A stretch of DNA of 64,000 nt from Candidatus Bathyarchaeota archaeon (GTDB lineage Archaea; Thermoproteota; Bathyarchaeia; Bathyarchaeales; Bathycorpusculaceae), in NCBI GenBank assembly GCA_026014585.1, contig JAOZIA010000002.1:417677-481676 (forward strand), written 5' to 3'. Below are positions 8,277 to 17,606 of the stretch, one piece after another. Within the stretch, counting starts at the first letter, position 1, and each line of letters opens with the position of its first letter. The notes beneath the pieces are model-generated. The model was given only the letters and a program-made list of their open reading frames with translations. It made no database searches and was not told where the DNA came from. Position numbers and translations under genes: made by a program.

Positions 8277-9206
8277 ATGGATATTGACAGTAACATTTTG
8301 GAAACAATCGGCAAAACCCCCATGGTACGCTTAAACAAGCTAACCCAAAACGTGGGCGCCACCGTGGTTGCCAAGCTGGAAGCAAGAAACCCAGGCGGCA
8401 GTATCAAAGACCGCGTCTGCAAAAGCATGATTGAAGAAGCTGAAAAACAAGGCATAATCAAGCCGGGTGCAACAATAATTGAGCCCACAAGCGGCAACAC
8501 AGGCATTGGTCTTGCCATGGTAGCTGCAGTGAAAGGTTACAAGCTGATTTTGACCATGCCTGAAAATATGAGCATAGAACGCCGCACACTGCTCAAAGCC
8601 TACGGAGCCCAAATCGTCCTGACACCTGGAATAAACGGCATGGGCGGCGCTATCAAGAAAGCTGAAGAATTAGCTGCCAGCACACCAGACAGTTTTATGC
8701 CCCAGCAATTCAAGAATCCAGCAAACCCTAAAGCGCATGTAGAGACAACTGGTCCAGAAATCTGGGATGCAACCGAAGGTAAAATTGACATTATAGTTGC
8801 GGGCGTGGGCACAGGTGGAACAATAACAGGCATCGCAGAATACATCAAGCCACTTAAACCCAGCTTCAAAACGGTAGCGGTGGAACCAGCATCCTCGGCA
8901 GTGCTAAGCGGCGGCAAAAAAGGACCGCATAAAATTCAGGGCATAGGTGCTGGCTTTAAACCTGATGTGCTTAGGATGGATTTGGTTGATGAGGTTTTTC
9001 AGGTTACTGATGAGGATGCTATCCAGACTGCAAGGCAATTGACGCTGAAAGAGGGGATATTGGCAGGGATTTCTTCAGGTGCAGCAGTGTATGCGGCTCT
9101 GCAAATTGCTAAACGTCAAGAAAACAGCGGCAAACTTGTTGTGGTGATTTTACCAGACACTGGGGAACGTTATTTAAGCACTGTTTTGTTTCAAGAGTCA
9201 ACATAA
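8277..9206 (+). CDS. cysK: Cysteine synthase (O-acetylserine sulfhydrylase)
   Basis: This PLP enzyme makes cysteine from O-acetylserine and sulfide. From ATG 8277 it has 309 residues, the normal length. The PLP lysine is in NPGGSIKDR (about K44), the substrate loop is [10 protein letters not shown] (about 73-82), and the phosphate-binding loop is [10 protein letters not shown] (about 180). Two earlier in-frame starts (TTG 8226, ATG 8262) would add residues that the family lacks; the AAGGATG just upstream fits ATG 8277. Serine acetyltransferase follows after 63 bases, forming a two-gene cysteine operon. Confidence 0.94.
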   Translation: MDIDSNILETIGKTPMVRLNKLTQNVGATVVAKLEARNPGGSIKDRVCKSMIEEAEKQGIIKPGATIIEPTSGNTGIGLAMVAAVKGYKLILTMPENMSIERRTLLKAYGAQIVLTPGINGMGGAIKKAEELAASTPDSFMPQQFKNPANPKAHVETTGPEIWDATEGKIDIIVAGVGTGGTITGIAEYIKPLKPSFKTVAVEPASSAVLSGGKKGPHKIQGIGAGFKPDVLRMDLVDEVFQVTDEDAIQTARQLTLKEGILAGISSGAAVYAALQIAKRQENSGKLVVVILPDTGERYLSTVLFQEST

Positions 9207-9269
9207 TTTCTCGGTTATTACGCTTTTTTTATATTCTGCTTTCTCTAATACTTTGAGAAAGGGAAGCTT

Positions 9270-10319
9270 ATGTCAAAGAAAACCTCAGAGTGCTCAAAAG
9301 AATGCGAAAAATGCCTCGATAAAAACTTGGAGGCGGCAGGTTGGAATCCAGAGAAAATCTTGAGTGCTCTAATGGAAAACTTGGAAACTGTTGAGGATAA
9401 CTGGGTAGAAACAGGGTTACCTAAACTTGTCGATGAAATGATGGCAAATTATGAAACTTTTGGCGGTATGGATCACCTAGCAGGAAAAGAGCTTCCCTCA
9501 AAAAAGGTAGTCATCGAAATTTTAGAAGACCTATTCACAGTGCTCTTTCCGGGCTATTTGGGTAAAACTGAAATCAGCAAAGCCAACGTAAGATACCATC
9601 TTGGGAACACGCTCAATTCAGTTTACATAAGATTAACTGATGAGGTGGAAAAGAGCCTCAAGTGCATCTGCAGGAAAATCAGCGATTGCCCCAAAGACCT
9701 CTGCCAAAAACGTTCTCAAGTAGTAGTTAAAGAATTGCTTGAGAAACTTCCCGAAATACGCGCGGTACTACGCGGCGATATTGAGGCGGCTTATGCAGGT
9801 GACCCTGCAGCACTGAGCACAGAAGAAGTCATTCTAAGTTACCCCTGTGTACTTGCAATAACTACATACCGAATCGCACATGAGCTTTACTTGCGCTGTG
9901 TACCTGTAATTCCCCGAATCATGAGCGAACACGTTCATTCCCTAACAGGTATAGATATTCACCCAGGCGCAAAAATCGGCAAAAACTTCTTCATTGACCA
10001 CGGCACAGGCGTGGTGATTGGAGAAACCACCGAAATCGGCAACAACGTCAAGCTCTATCAAGGCGTAACACTTGGAGCCTTAAGCTTCCTCAAGGATGAG
10101 AAGGGACAAATAATCAAGGGCAGGAAACGTCATCCAACAATAGGTAATAATGTGGTGATTTATTCTGGAGCAACTCTGCTTGGGGCACAGGCAATCATCG
10201 GCGACAACGTGGTTATCGGCGGAAACGTGTGGATAACTTCACCTGTCGCGTCAGACACCCGAATCACCATTGCGCCGCCTGAATTGAAGTTCAAAAAAGA
10301 AAACAACCACAAAAAATAG
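9270..10319 (+). CDS. cysE: Serine O-acetyltransferase, long form
   Basis: The enzyme acetylates serine with acetyl-CoA to feed cysteine synthase. The 349 residues consist of a long helical N-terminal region (about 1-190, with Cys-rich start CSKECEKCLDK), then the SAT helical domain and a left-handed beta-helix of hexapeptide repeats (about 230-330). Catalytic-type residues sit in GIDIHPGAKIG and FFIDHGTGVVIGETTEIG. The extended N-terminus resembles the EpsC-type long SATs. A Shine-Dalgarno-like GAAAGGGAAG precedes the ATG. The C-terminus lacks the final Ile that anchors CysE in the cysteine synthase complex of bacteria. Confidence 0.92.
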   Translation: MSKKTSECSKECEKCLDKNLEAAGWNPEKILSALMENLETVEDNWVETGLPKLVDEMMANYETFGGMDHLAGKELPSKKVVIEILEDLFTVLFPGYLGKTEISKANVRYHLGNTLNSVYIRLTDEVEKSLKCICRKISDCPKDLCQKRSQVVVKELLEKLPEIRAVLRGDIEAAYAGDPAALSTEEVILSYPCVLAITTYRIAHELYLRCVPVIPRIMSEHVHSLTGIDIHPGAKIGKNFFIDHGTGVVIGETTEIGNNVKLYQGVTLGALSFLKDEKGQIIKGRKRHPTIGNNVVIYSGATLLGAQAIIGDNVVIGGNVWITSPVASDTRITIAPPELKFKKENNHKK

Positions 10320-10493
10320 ACCTACTTTTTCCTGTTTTCCCTTGATAGACGCAGATTACATGGTTCTGCTTGTGGGGTTAGTTTTGTTTTATTGAGTGAC
10401 GAACAAGAAGGTTTATATGGTTTTTTTGGGAAATGAATCTTAAATGTGTCAAAAACGTCTATGAATTGATTTTTGATTAGAGGGTGTATTGAT

Positions 10494-10781
10494 TTGGCTC
10501 AATCAAAACCTTGTTCTCCAACATGTCGTTCCTTTAAATGCGCTAAAAACTCTGCATTCTACCGACGAGATTCAGTTTGGTGTAGATGGACCGAAGAAGC
10601 CTGCAACGTTGCAAACTGCACATACTCAATGTGCATGAAACGCCGGTTGCTTCCAGGAGGCATCTGCGGCGAAACTGTCAGACGACAAACAACTGAGAAA
10701 ATGCCCGAAGACGACTTTGATGATCCAGTGAAGATTAAAGGAAAGGCACTGCGTAAACTCGGAGACAAAGAAATCTACTAA
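10494..10781 (+). CDS. Cysteine-rich small protein
   Basis: About 95 residues long, starting at TTG 10494 because the GAGGGTG seven bases upstream is a good ribosome-binding site; an earlier in-frame TTG at 10473 has none. Nine cysteines lie in the first 60 residues (CSPTC, KC, WC, AC, NC, MC, GICG), suggesting two or more metal sites or an iron-sulfur cluster. The C-terminal third is acidic and then basic. A TATA-like TTTATAT sits near 10412. I do not recognise the family. Confidence 0.6.
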   Translation: MAQSKPCSPTCRSFKCAKNSAFYRRDSVWCRWTEEACNVANCTYSMCMKRRLLPGGICGETVRRQTTEKMPEDDFDDPVKIKGKALRKLGDKEIY

Positions 10782-10832
10782 ACTAAAAAAAGAAAAATTC
10801 TATTGCTCAGTTCTTAACTGGGCTTTCCATTT

Positions 10833-10994
10833 TTATCTTGTTTGAACCCGTTTAACAACTGGCGGTTTAACTTTCTTTAAAATTCTGTAACCGCAAATTA
10901 TGCATTTAGTTTCGCCGCCACGGAGCTCCAACTCTTCAGAAGGAACCCGGGAGCCACATCGGATGCATTCGTAAACAATTCCGCTCTTTTCCAT
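10833..10994 (-). CDS. rpoP: DNA-directed RNA polymerase subunit P (Rpb12 homologue)
   Basis: The 53-residue protein has the RpoP layout: YECIRCGSRV, then about 17 residues, CIICGYRIL, then the basic KKVKPPVVKRV tail. Two CxxC pairs hold one zinc. The protein is part of the archaeal RNA polymerase core, bridging the large subunits and RpoD. Length and motif order match the family. It is on the minus strand, and a methyltransferase gene diverges from it. Confidence 0.93.
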   Translation of the reverse strand: MEKSGIVYECIRCGSRVPSEELELRGGETKCIICGYRILKKVKPPVVKRVQTR

Positions 10995-11073
10995 AAGAAA
11001 CGCCTTTGCCTACAAAGAAAAGTATTTGGCTTTTAAAGCTTTCCAATAGTTTAGCTTGGACGGATAGCCTAAT

Positions 11074-11931
11074 TTGAGAATACGCCTGCAAGAGCGAGCC
11101 AACCGCACACTTGGGCAAGGAGCACCCAGCAAAATCTACAACTCCTATGACGTAGTAGGCAATATAGCAATCATCAAAGTTCCCAACAACAACCGAGAAG
11201 CTGCAGATAAAGCTGCACGAGCAATAATGAACCTGTACCGTAACGTTAAGTCGGTGTTTTTGCAGACAAGCCAAGTCGGCGGCGATTTTCGGATTCGCAA
11301 ACTTGAATGCTTAGCTGGTGACGGCTGCACAGTTACAGTTCATCGGGAGGCAGGCTGCATCTTTAAGGTTGATGTTGAAAAATGTTATTTTTCGCCGCGT
11401 CTTCAGTTTGAACGGGGTAGAATCGCAGGCTTAGTTGGCAACGGCGAAGTAGTGGTTAACATGTTCGCGGGGGCAGGCTGTTTCTCGATAGAAATTGCCA
11501 AAGTCCAACCAAGTGTCAAAGTGTACTCGATTGATGTTAACCCTATCGCTTTTGAGTTTATGCAAGAAAATGTTAAGCTGAACAGAGTTTCGGGTAGGGT
11601 GATTTCGCTTCTAGGGGATGCTAAAGAGGCGGTTATTGGCTTGCAAGGTGTAGCAGACAGGGTTTTGATGCCACTTCCTGAACTGGCACTTGAATATTTG
11701 CCATACGCTGTTAAAACGCTTAAACCGTCAGGCGGCTGGATTCACTTCCACGATTTTGAGCACGCAGAAAACCGCAATGAAGCCATAGAAAAAACCAAGC
11801 AGAAAATTAGTGATGTTTTGGAGGGTCTTGATTACAGCGTTAGTTATGCCAGAATCATCAGGAGTACTGGACCTAACTGGTATCAAACCGTTTTAGACAT
11901 TCATCTTAGCGGTAGAAAAGCCAAGTTTTAA
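11074..11931 (+). CDS. Trm5/Taw2-family tRNA methyltransferase-fold protein
   Basis: This 285-residue class I SAM enzyme of the Trm5/TYW2 family acts at guanosine 37 of tRNA (m1G37 methylation, or aminocarboxypropyl transfer in wyosine synthesis). The N-terminal D2-like region (about 25-110) includes GNIAIIKVPNNN. The Rossmann core has VVNMFAGAGCFSIEIAK (about 128-144) for SAM and VYSIDVNPIAFEFMQEN for the acidic ribose-binding residue. Where Trm5 proteins have N-x-P after the fourth strand, this one reads MPLP in DRVLMPLPELA. Taw1 lies 7 kb away. Which of the two reactions it performs is not clear. Confidence 0.82.
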   Translation: MRIRLQERANRTLGQGAPSKIYNSYDVVGNIAIIKVPNNNREAADKAARAIMNLYRNVKSVFLQTSQVGGDFRIRKLECLAGDGCTVTVHREAGCIFKVDVEKCYFSPRLQFERGRIAGLVGNGEVVVNMFAGAGCFSIEIAKVQPSVKVYSIDVNPIAFEFMQENVKLNRVSGRVISLLGDAKEAVIGLQGVADRVLMPLPELALEYLPYAVKTLKPSGGWIHFHDFEHAENRNEAIEKTKQKISDVLEGLDYSVSYARIIRSTGPNWYQTVLDIHLSGRKAKF

Positions 11932-11970
11932 TAGCAAAACCAAGTAATTATACAGCGGAAGTTTACAGGT

Positions 11971-12240
11971 ATGAAGCGTAAATTAATGGAAATCTTGGCT
12001 TGCCCAATTGACAAGCATCACCCGCTGGAATTGCACGTTTTTGAAGAAAAAGATGAAGTTGTTGAAGGCGTAATTGTTTGCCCCAAATGCCTACGTTGGT
12101 ACCCAATCCGCGATGAAATTCCAGAAATGCTTCCCGATGAGCTACGCAAAGACACCGAGGATTTGCCGTTCCTTAAAAAATGGAAAGAAAAAGCACCAGA
12201 AAAAATTGTGACTGAAGGAAAACCCTTCAACCTAAAATAA
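11971..12240 (+). CDS. Trm112-like zinc-ribbon protein
   Basis: The 89-residue protein begins MKRKLMEILACPIDKHHPLEL and has a second cysteine pair VCPKCLRWYPIRDEIPEMLP. This is the Trm112 family, a small activating partner of several SAM methyltransferases. The C-terminal extension is highly charged. It lies only 39 bases after the Trm5/Taw2-like gene, so a partnership with that or another methyltransferase is reasonable to suspect. It converges with the oxidoreductase gene at 12232 and overlaps it by nine bases. Confidence 0.85.
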   Translation: MKRKLMEILACPIDKHHPLELHVFEEKDEVVEGVIVCPKCLRWYPIRDEIPEMLPDELRKDTEDLPFLKKWKEKAPEKIVTEGKPFNLK

Positions 12241-13188
12241 ACTTTTTATTTCTACTGCCTTATTTTTTGCAGATGACTCTATCGCTGCTTCGGCAACCTG
12301 TAAAGCTTTCAGTCCATCTAAACCCGTGATTAAGGGAGTTTTCTTTTCAGTTATGCATTCAACGAAATGCTGCAGTTCACATTTTAAGGGTTCCTGGAAG
12401 GGGTAACGGGGCTGAACGGTTTCGTCTTTTTTCTCAATCCACAGGTCCTGCGTGATGTAGTCAAGACGCATTATGGCTTCGCTGCCTGTTGCAATTAATG
12501 TTCGGGTTTTGTATGGTGTGAGTCAGTTAGATTCGATAAAGGCGCTTTTGCCATCTTTATAAGTCAGCATTATCTGTGCGTAATCCTCGAATTTTTGGAT
12601 TTTTCGACTACCCATCTTCGCGTAAACTGAAACGGGGTCATCGTTTGAAATGAAATGCATAACGTCAATATCATGAATCGCGGTATCTTTAACCACACCC
12701 ACATCGCCGATGCGTTCAGGCCACTGAGAAACCCGCTTTGCAGTAGCACAAACAAGGTCACCGATTTGTTTTGATTCAACTGCTTTACGGATTGCTTGCA
12801 ACCCAGGAATAAACCGCATCAGAAAACCGACGGTTAGGTGGACATTGTTTTGTTTGGCGGTTTCTACAAGCTGCAAGGCTTGCGTAGTATTGGTTGCCAT
12901 GGGTTTCTCTACAAGAACATGTTTTCCAGCGTGCAACGCAGCTAATGCTTCAGTGGCAAGAATTGTTGACCACGTGCAGATGCTGAGCGCCTCGATTTTT
13001 TCGTTTTTAAGCATTTCTTGGCTGCTGGTGTAGGCTTCTACGCCATACTGGTTTGCGATAGCTTTTGCCCGTTCAGCGTTAATGTCGCAGATAGCAATTA
13101 GTTCGGTTGATGGCAGTTCTTTGTAGATTCTTGCGTGGTTTTTTCCCCAAAATCCTGTTCCGATTACGGCAACGCCTAGTTTCTTCAA
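12232..13188 (-). pseudogene. Gfo/Idh/MocA oxidoreductase interrupted by one in-frame TGA
   Basis: The frame codes for a full-length (about 318 residue) NAD-dependent sugar oxidoreductase. The Rossmann start is VAVIGTGFWGKNHARIYKEL (about 5-24), the EKPMATN motif with the key lysine lies near residue 94, and the C-terminal domain continues to the end. A single TGA at 12523-12525 splits it after about residue 221; the frame continues without shift, reading LTPYKTRTLIATGSEAIMRLDYI after it. In homologues the stop position is usually tryptophan (ESNWLTPYK), so a one-base TGG to TGA change explains it. It begins at TTG 13186-13188, overlapping the stop of the preceding dehydrogenase gene (TTGA). 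Nonsense mutation, sequencing error or readthrough are all possible. Confidence 0.8.
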
Positions 13189-14513
13189 TTTTTCTTCAAA
13201 CCTCTACCTAAACCCCTGTAGATGAAGCCTGCAGCTTCCACCTTTACAGGCTCCACAACACCAATTAAATCTACTAACGCACAGGGCGATTTCATCAAAG
13301 TATGAATCTTCTTCAGATTTAAGCGTTTAAACTGTTCTGTTCTACTAAAGATGACAATGCAGTCAACGCCCTCGAAGGCTTCATTTGAGGTTTTCTTTAA
13401 AATGCTTGAGGTTTCTGAAACATCAGTTCTGCTAAGCAAGGGGTCATAAACTCTTGTTTTGGCACCTTTCTGTACTAAAAGCTTGGCAAACTGCTCAGTA
13501 GATGAGTCGGGGTTTACTGCCCCAAAAACGGCTACTCTGGCGCGCCTAAGTGTTTTGTCACAAGCCACAAGAGCTTCCTGCGTTAAGGCTACTCCATGCT
13601 TAAGCATTGCCTCATTAATTTGTCTAGCCAGCGTGGGCAACCGTAGTGTAGTGTTTAGGTTTTCTGAGCTCTCAAGCATCAGGAAAATTTGGTCACTGTT
13701 TTTTTCTTCGCTTACTGCAGGATAAAAACTGGTGCTGGGTAGGTTGAGCAGTTTTAGGATTTCAAAATAGTCTACTCCAGCTTTCTCACAGTAAACAGCC
13801 AACTCATTTGCCAACGCTAACTGTAAATCATCTTTTACTGCCTCAAACAGTTGTGTTAACTCTGCAACTCTAACATTATCAATGGACACAACATTTGGGG
13901 ATAATACAGACAAAACGGTGCAGGCACAATTGAGGCTGACTGGGTCTTGAGCGGCAACGTTAAATGCTAAATGATGATTGGGTTTGTTAGGGTAGGGTGC
14001 GTATGCTAAACCGAAATCTTTACCAGCACTTAAACCCGAAGTGTTCTCCAAAGTTTCCTTGATTATGCCCTCTAAGAGTCCAAACCCAGAGATTTCCCCA
14101 TAAATAACCAGTGAACCCTCAGGCAGTACCGAACCAATCTGCTTGCAGACGTTAACGATTTCTTGAGAACGGGAATTTTTTTTGTCATCAATTTTTAGTG
14201 GAACCGCCAGCACAACAATGTCGCTTTTAGCAACGACGTCTTTTATCTCGTTTGAAGCCTTCAGGTTTCCTTTGGTGATGTGTTTTTTGAGGTTTTTCTC
14301 CACTTCAGGCTCAACAAAAACAGATTTACCCTTAGCCAGCCGCTTCACTAAGCTTTGGTCAGCATCACTGCAGACAACATTGAAGCCTGCCCCAGCAAAC
14401 TGGTCCGCGTAGAGAACACCTCTTTGCCCACAACCTACAACAGCAATGGTGTAGTTTGAGTGGTTCTCGAAAGTGAGAAGATCTTGGGGGGTGAGGGCTA
14501 GTGCTGAGGGCAT
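13185..14513 (-). CDS. UDP-sugar dehydrogenase-like protein lacking the catalytic cysteine
   Basis: The 442-residue protein has the three-part layout of nucleotide-sugar 6-dehydrogenases: N-terminal NAD domain (YTIAVVGCGQRGVLYADQF, about 21-39), central helical linker (EAVKDDLQLALANELAVYCEKAGVD, about 225-250) and C-terminal nucleotide-binding domain (ARVAVFGAVNPDSSTEQFAKLL, about 327-348). The catalytic segment, normally GGxCxPKD or GGHCIPVDP, reads STSFYPAVSEEKN here and has no cysteine. Without it the usual double oxidation to the uronic acid should not proceed. The gene sits between phosphoglucosamine mutase and the Gfo/Idh gene, pointing to sugar-nucleotide metabolism. Confidence 0.8.
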   Translation of the reverse strand: MPSALALTPQDLLTFENHSNYTIAVVGCGQRGVLYADQFAGAGFNVVCSDADQSLVKRLAKGKSVFVEPEVEKNLKKHITKGNLKASNEIKDVVAKSDIVVLAVPLKIDDKKNSRSQEIVNVCKQIGSVLPEGSLVIYGEISGFGLLEGIIKETLENTSGLSAGKDFGLAYAPYPNKPNHHLAFNVAAQDPVSLNCACTVLSVLSPNVVSIDNVRVAELTQLFEAVKDDLQLALANELAVYCEKAGVDYFEILKLLNLPSTSFYPAVSEEKNSDQIFLMLESSENLNTTLRLPTLARQINEAMLKHGVALTQEALVACDKTLRRARVAVFGAVNPDSSTEQFAKLLVQKGAKTRVYDPLLSRTDVSETSSILKKTSNEAFEGVDCIVIFSRTEQFKRLNLKKIHTLMKSPCALVDLIGVVEPVKVEAAGFIYRGLGRGLKKN

Positions 14514-14546
14514 TACATGATTACTCCGTGGAGAGACAGTTTGGGC

Positions 14547-15914
14547 TTAAACTGTTTGTAGGATGTTTTTAAGCCGTAAAGTGTAGTCCTCTACTAGCTT
14601 TAATGCTTTGTCTTGGCTTTTAGCTTCAGCGTAGAGTCGGAAGACTGGTTCGGTTCCGCTTGGACGAATCAAAATCGCGCTGGCATCATCAAACCAGATT
14701 TTCACGCCATCAATCGTGCTAACTTTAAGATTTTTTACCTGCTCATAAATTGCCTGTTGCACCAAGGCTTTTTTGTCGTCTGGGCAATCGATTTTGCCTT
14801 TTTCAATAAAGTATTGAGGCTGCTCAGCAACCAACTGTGAAAGCGATTGACCCGTCTGAGTCATAATATCAAGAAGCAACGCAGTAGTCATTGCACCATC
14901 CCTCACGGCCTGGTGTGGTCTGTAGAAGATTCCGCCGTTTTCTTCCCCGCCAAGTTCTGCGTCTATTTCCTTCATTTTCTGTGAGACGGTTACGCTGCCA
15001 ACTTTGGTCCATGCGATTTTGCCGTTGTATGCTTCGGCAGTGTCTTTGATTAGCGTAGATGAACTAACGGGGGTAACAATTGTGGCTCCTGGGTTTTTGA
15101 GGAAATACTGTTTAATCACGATTGCAAAGGTTTTATCGCCCCAGTAAATCGTGCCGTTCTCGTCGCAGAAGATGCTGCGGTCGGCATCTCCGTCAAAGGC
15201 AACGCCCATGTCTGCGCCGACGGCTTTGACAACAAGGGGCATGTCTTTGAGGTTTTCAGGTCGGGGTTCAGGCATGCGTCCGGGGAAGGTTCCGTCAATG
15301 TTAGCGTTTATTGTGGTTACTTTGCAGCCTAGTTCACGCAGCAAAACTGGAGTTGCTATTCCGCCTACACTGTTTGCAGCATCTACGACAACATGAAATT
15401 TTTTCTTTGAGATAGCTTCAACATTAACGTGCTTTTTCATTGCTGCAACATACTCATCATTAATACCTGATGACTCTTGAACCGTGCCCAGTTTGTCCCA
15501 GTCGGCATAAACGATTTTGTTATCAAAATAAATTTTTTCGATTTCTGCTTCCTGCTCATGACTAGTTTCTATGCCGTCGCTCCAGATGACTTTGATGCCG
15601 TTGTATTCTGGAGGGTTATGTGATGCGGTTATTATTACTCCGCCATCCATTTTGTGGTTTTTTACGGAAAACTGTAGGGCGGGTGTGGATGCCATTCCTG
15701 CTATGAACACGTTGCATCCTGTTGCGGTTAAGCCTGACATTACTGCTTTGGCAAACATTGGTCCGCTGGTTCGTGCGTCATATCCGATGATGAGGTTTTT
15801 TCTTCCAAAAAATGTGCCTATTGCGGCGCCAAGTTTGATTGCCATTTCAACGGTTAACTCTTTGTTTACGAGTCCTCTGACCCCGTTTGTCCCGAAAAGC
15901 TTGTTTGCACTCAT
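14547..15914 (-). CDS. glmM: Phosphoglucosamine mutase / phosphomannomutase
   Basis: This alpha-D-phosphohexomutase interconverts the 6- and 1-phosphates of glucosamine or another hexose. The 455 residues hold the four-domain set: FGTNGVRG at the start, the phosphoserine loop TASHNPPEYNG (about 94-104), the metal loop DGDADRS (about 241-247), the sugar loop GEENGG (about 325) and the phosphate-binding RPSGTEPVFRLYAEA (about 415-430). AAGGTAAT lies ahead of the ATG. It is the first gene of the sugar block and likely feeds UDP-GlcNAc synthesis, but mannose specificity is not excluded. Confidence 0.92.
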   Translation of the reverse strand: MSANKLFGTNGVRGLVNKELTVEMAIKLGAAIGTFFGRKNLIIGYDARTSGPMFAKAVMSGLTATGCNVFIAGMASTPALQFSVKNHKMDGGVIITASHNPPEYNGIKVIWSDGIETSHEQEAEIEKIYFDNKIVYADWDKLGTVQESSGINDEYVAAMKKHVNVEAISKKKFHVVVDAANSVGGIATPVLLRELGCKVTTINANIDGTFPGRMPEPRPENLKDMPLVVKAVGADMGVAFDGDADRSIFCDENGTIYWGDKTFAIVIKQYFLKNPGATIVTPVSSSTLIKDTAEAYNGKIAWTKVGSVTVSQKMKEIDAELGGEENGGIFYRPHQAVRDGAMTTALLLDIMTQTGQSLSQLVAEQPQYFIEKGKIDCPDDKKALVQQAIYEQVKNLKVSTIDGVKIWFDDASAILIRPSGTEPVFRLYAEAKSQDKALKLVEDYTLRLKNILQTV

Positions 15915-16055
15915 AACAATTACCTTGAATAGTTAAGAGAAAGGTGAAGGGGTTTTTAAAACGTTTCAGTCGCTTTCAGAACAGGCACATGGTTAACCGC
16001 TTATACGCCTAATTTATCAACAAGCAAAAAATAAGAGGTGAGAGTACAGAGTTTC

Positions 16056-17606
16056 TTATTCCCACTCGATTGTTGCAGGCGGCTTATGGGTTATATCATA
16101 AACTACACGGGTAACCTGCGGGATTTCGTTGGTTATCCTTGTTGAAATAGCCTCCAGCACAGGGTAGGGAATCTTAGCAAAGCTTGCCGTCATAGCCTCT
16201 CTGCTCTCTGCGGTACGTACTGCAACCACGTAACCATACGCCCTCGCATCGCCTTTAACGCCTGTGGCTTTGGTGTCGGTTAAAACTGCAAAGTACTGCC
16301 ACAAGTTCTCTGCTAAACCGTTACGTTCAATTTCTTGCCGCACAATTTTGTTGGCTAACTGAGTGATTTTGACTTTTTCAGGCGTCAACTCCCCGATTAT
16401 GCGTACTGCTAAACCAGGACCTGGAAAGGGTTGCCTGCCAACGATTTCTGGCGGTAACTCTAGCATTTTGGCGACTTTTCTGACCTCGTCTTTGTAGAGG
16501 TCACGCAGGGGTTCGAGGATTTTTTTGAACTTCATTTTTTCAGGAAGCCCTGCAACGTTGTGGTGGGATTTTATTTTGTTGCTGTTTTTACGAAAACCTG
16601 ATTCAATTCTGTCAGGATAAATGGTTCCCTGAATAAGGTACTGTGCATCTGATTTCACCGCGATTTCCTCAAAGACACGGATGAATTCTTCGCCGATGAT
16701 TTTGCGTTTCTGTTCAGGCTCAACAATGCCTTGCAGGCGTTTCATGAAGCGGTCTTGAGCGTCTGCGATGATGAAGTTAATGTTGAATTTTGAGAATGCC
16801 TGTCGGATTTCCTCTGGCTCATCGGCACGCATGAAGCCATGGTCGACAAACACTGCAGTTAACTTGTCGCCTAATGCTGTTGCTGCCAGTGCCGTGGCGA
16901 CGCTACTGTCGATTCCGCCGCTTAAGCCGATGATTGCTGTGTCGTTTCCGACTTCAGTTTTGAGTTCTTGCACCATTTTTGTAATTAAATCTTCCATTTG
17001 CCAGTTAGCTTGGCATTTGCACACTTCAAAGATGAAGTTTTTAAGCATTAATTCACCTTTTTCAGTGTGGATTACTTCAGGGTGCCATTGTAAACCGTAT
17101 ATTGGCTTGTTTTTATGTCGGAAAGCTGCTACTGGACAGCTGTTTGTGTGGGCAAGGGGTTCAAATTCCGACGGTAAATTGTAGACTGTGTCGCCGTGGC
17201 TCATCCAAACCTGCTCTTTTGAGCTCAAACCCGACAGCACACCGACAGGTTTGTCGACGTTAATGTGTGCGATACCGTATTCTTTGCAGGTTGCTGGCTC
17301 AACTTTGCCCTTTGACAGTTGTGCAAGCAACTGGTGCCCGTAACATAAACCAAGAATTGGCAAATCCAAATCTAAAATGCGGGGGTCAATTTTTGGAGCA
17401 TTCTCGTCATAGACGCTGGAGGGTCCACCTGAGAAGATTAAGCCGCAAATGTTGAATTTTTGGGTGAGCGCTTGGATTTCTTGAGGGGTTATGTCGTGTG
17501 GAACGATTTCTGAGTAGACGCCTTGTTCGCGTATTCGTCTGCCGATTAGGTGGCAGTATTGTCCTCCGAAATCCAGAACAAGTATGGTGTTGTATTTTGT
17601 TTGCAT
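16056..17606 (-). CDS. guaA: GMP synthase (glutamine-hydrolysing)
   Basis: The enzyme aminates XMP to GMP with glutamine and ATP. The 516-residue protein is the one-chain form: class I amidotransferase domain (about 1-195, with catalytic cysteine in LGLCYGHQLL and His/Glu in LQWHPEV), ATP pyrophosphatase domain (GLSGGIDSSVATAL, about 225), and C-terminal dimerisation domain (QPFPGPGLAVRI, ending KPPATIEWE). Many archaea split these into GuaAa and GuaAb, so the fused form is worth noting. It is followed by no close partner; the adjacent Lrp gene is divergent. Confidence 0.95.
   Translation of the reverse strand: MQTKYNTILVLDFGGQYCHLIGRRIREQGVYSEIVPHDITPQEIQALTQKFNICGLIFSGGPSSVYDENAPKIDPRILDLDLPILGLCYGHQLLAQLSKGKVEPATCKEYGIAHINVDKPVGVLSGLSSKEQVWMSHGDTVYNLPSEFEPLAHTNSCPVAAFRHKNKPIYGLQWHPEVIHTEKGELMLKNFIFEVCKCQANWQMEDLITKMVQELKTEVGNDTAIIGLSGGIDSSVATALAATALGDKLTAVFVDHGFMRADEPEEIRQAFSKFNINFIIADAQDRFMKRLQGIVEPEQKRKIIGEEFIRVFEEIAVKSDAQYLIQGTIYPDRIESGFRKNSNKIKSHHNVAGLPEKMKFKKILEPLRDLYKDEVRKVAKMLELPPEIVGRQPFPGPGLAVRIIGELTPEKVKITQLANKIVRQEIERNGLAENLWQYFAVLTDTKATGVKGDARAYGYVVAVRTAESREAMTASFAKIPYPVLEAISTRITNEIPQVTRVVYDITHKPPATIEWE

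Noticed and set aside
12232-13188. General reassignment of TGA to tryptophan
   Set aside because: TGA ends several otherwise normal genes in the window, for example the RFC large subunit, so recoding is not general.
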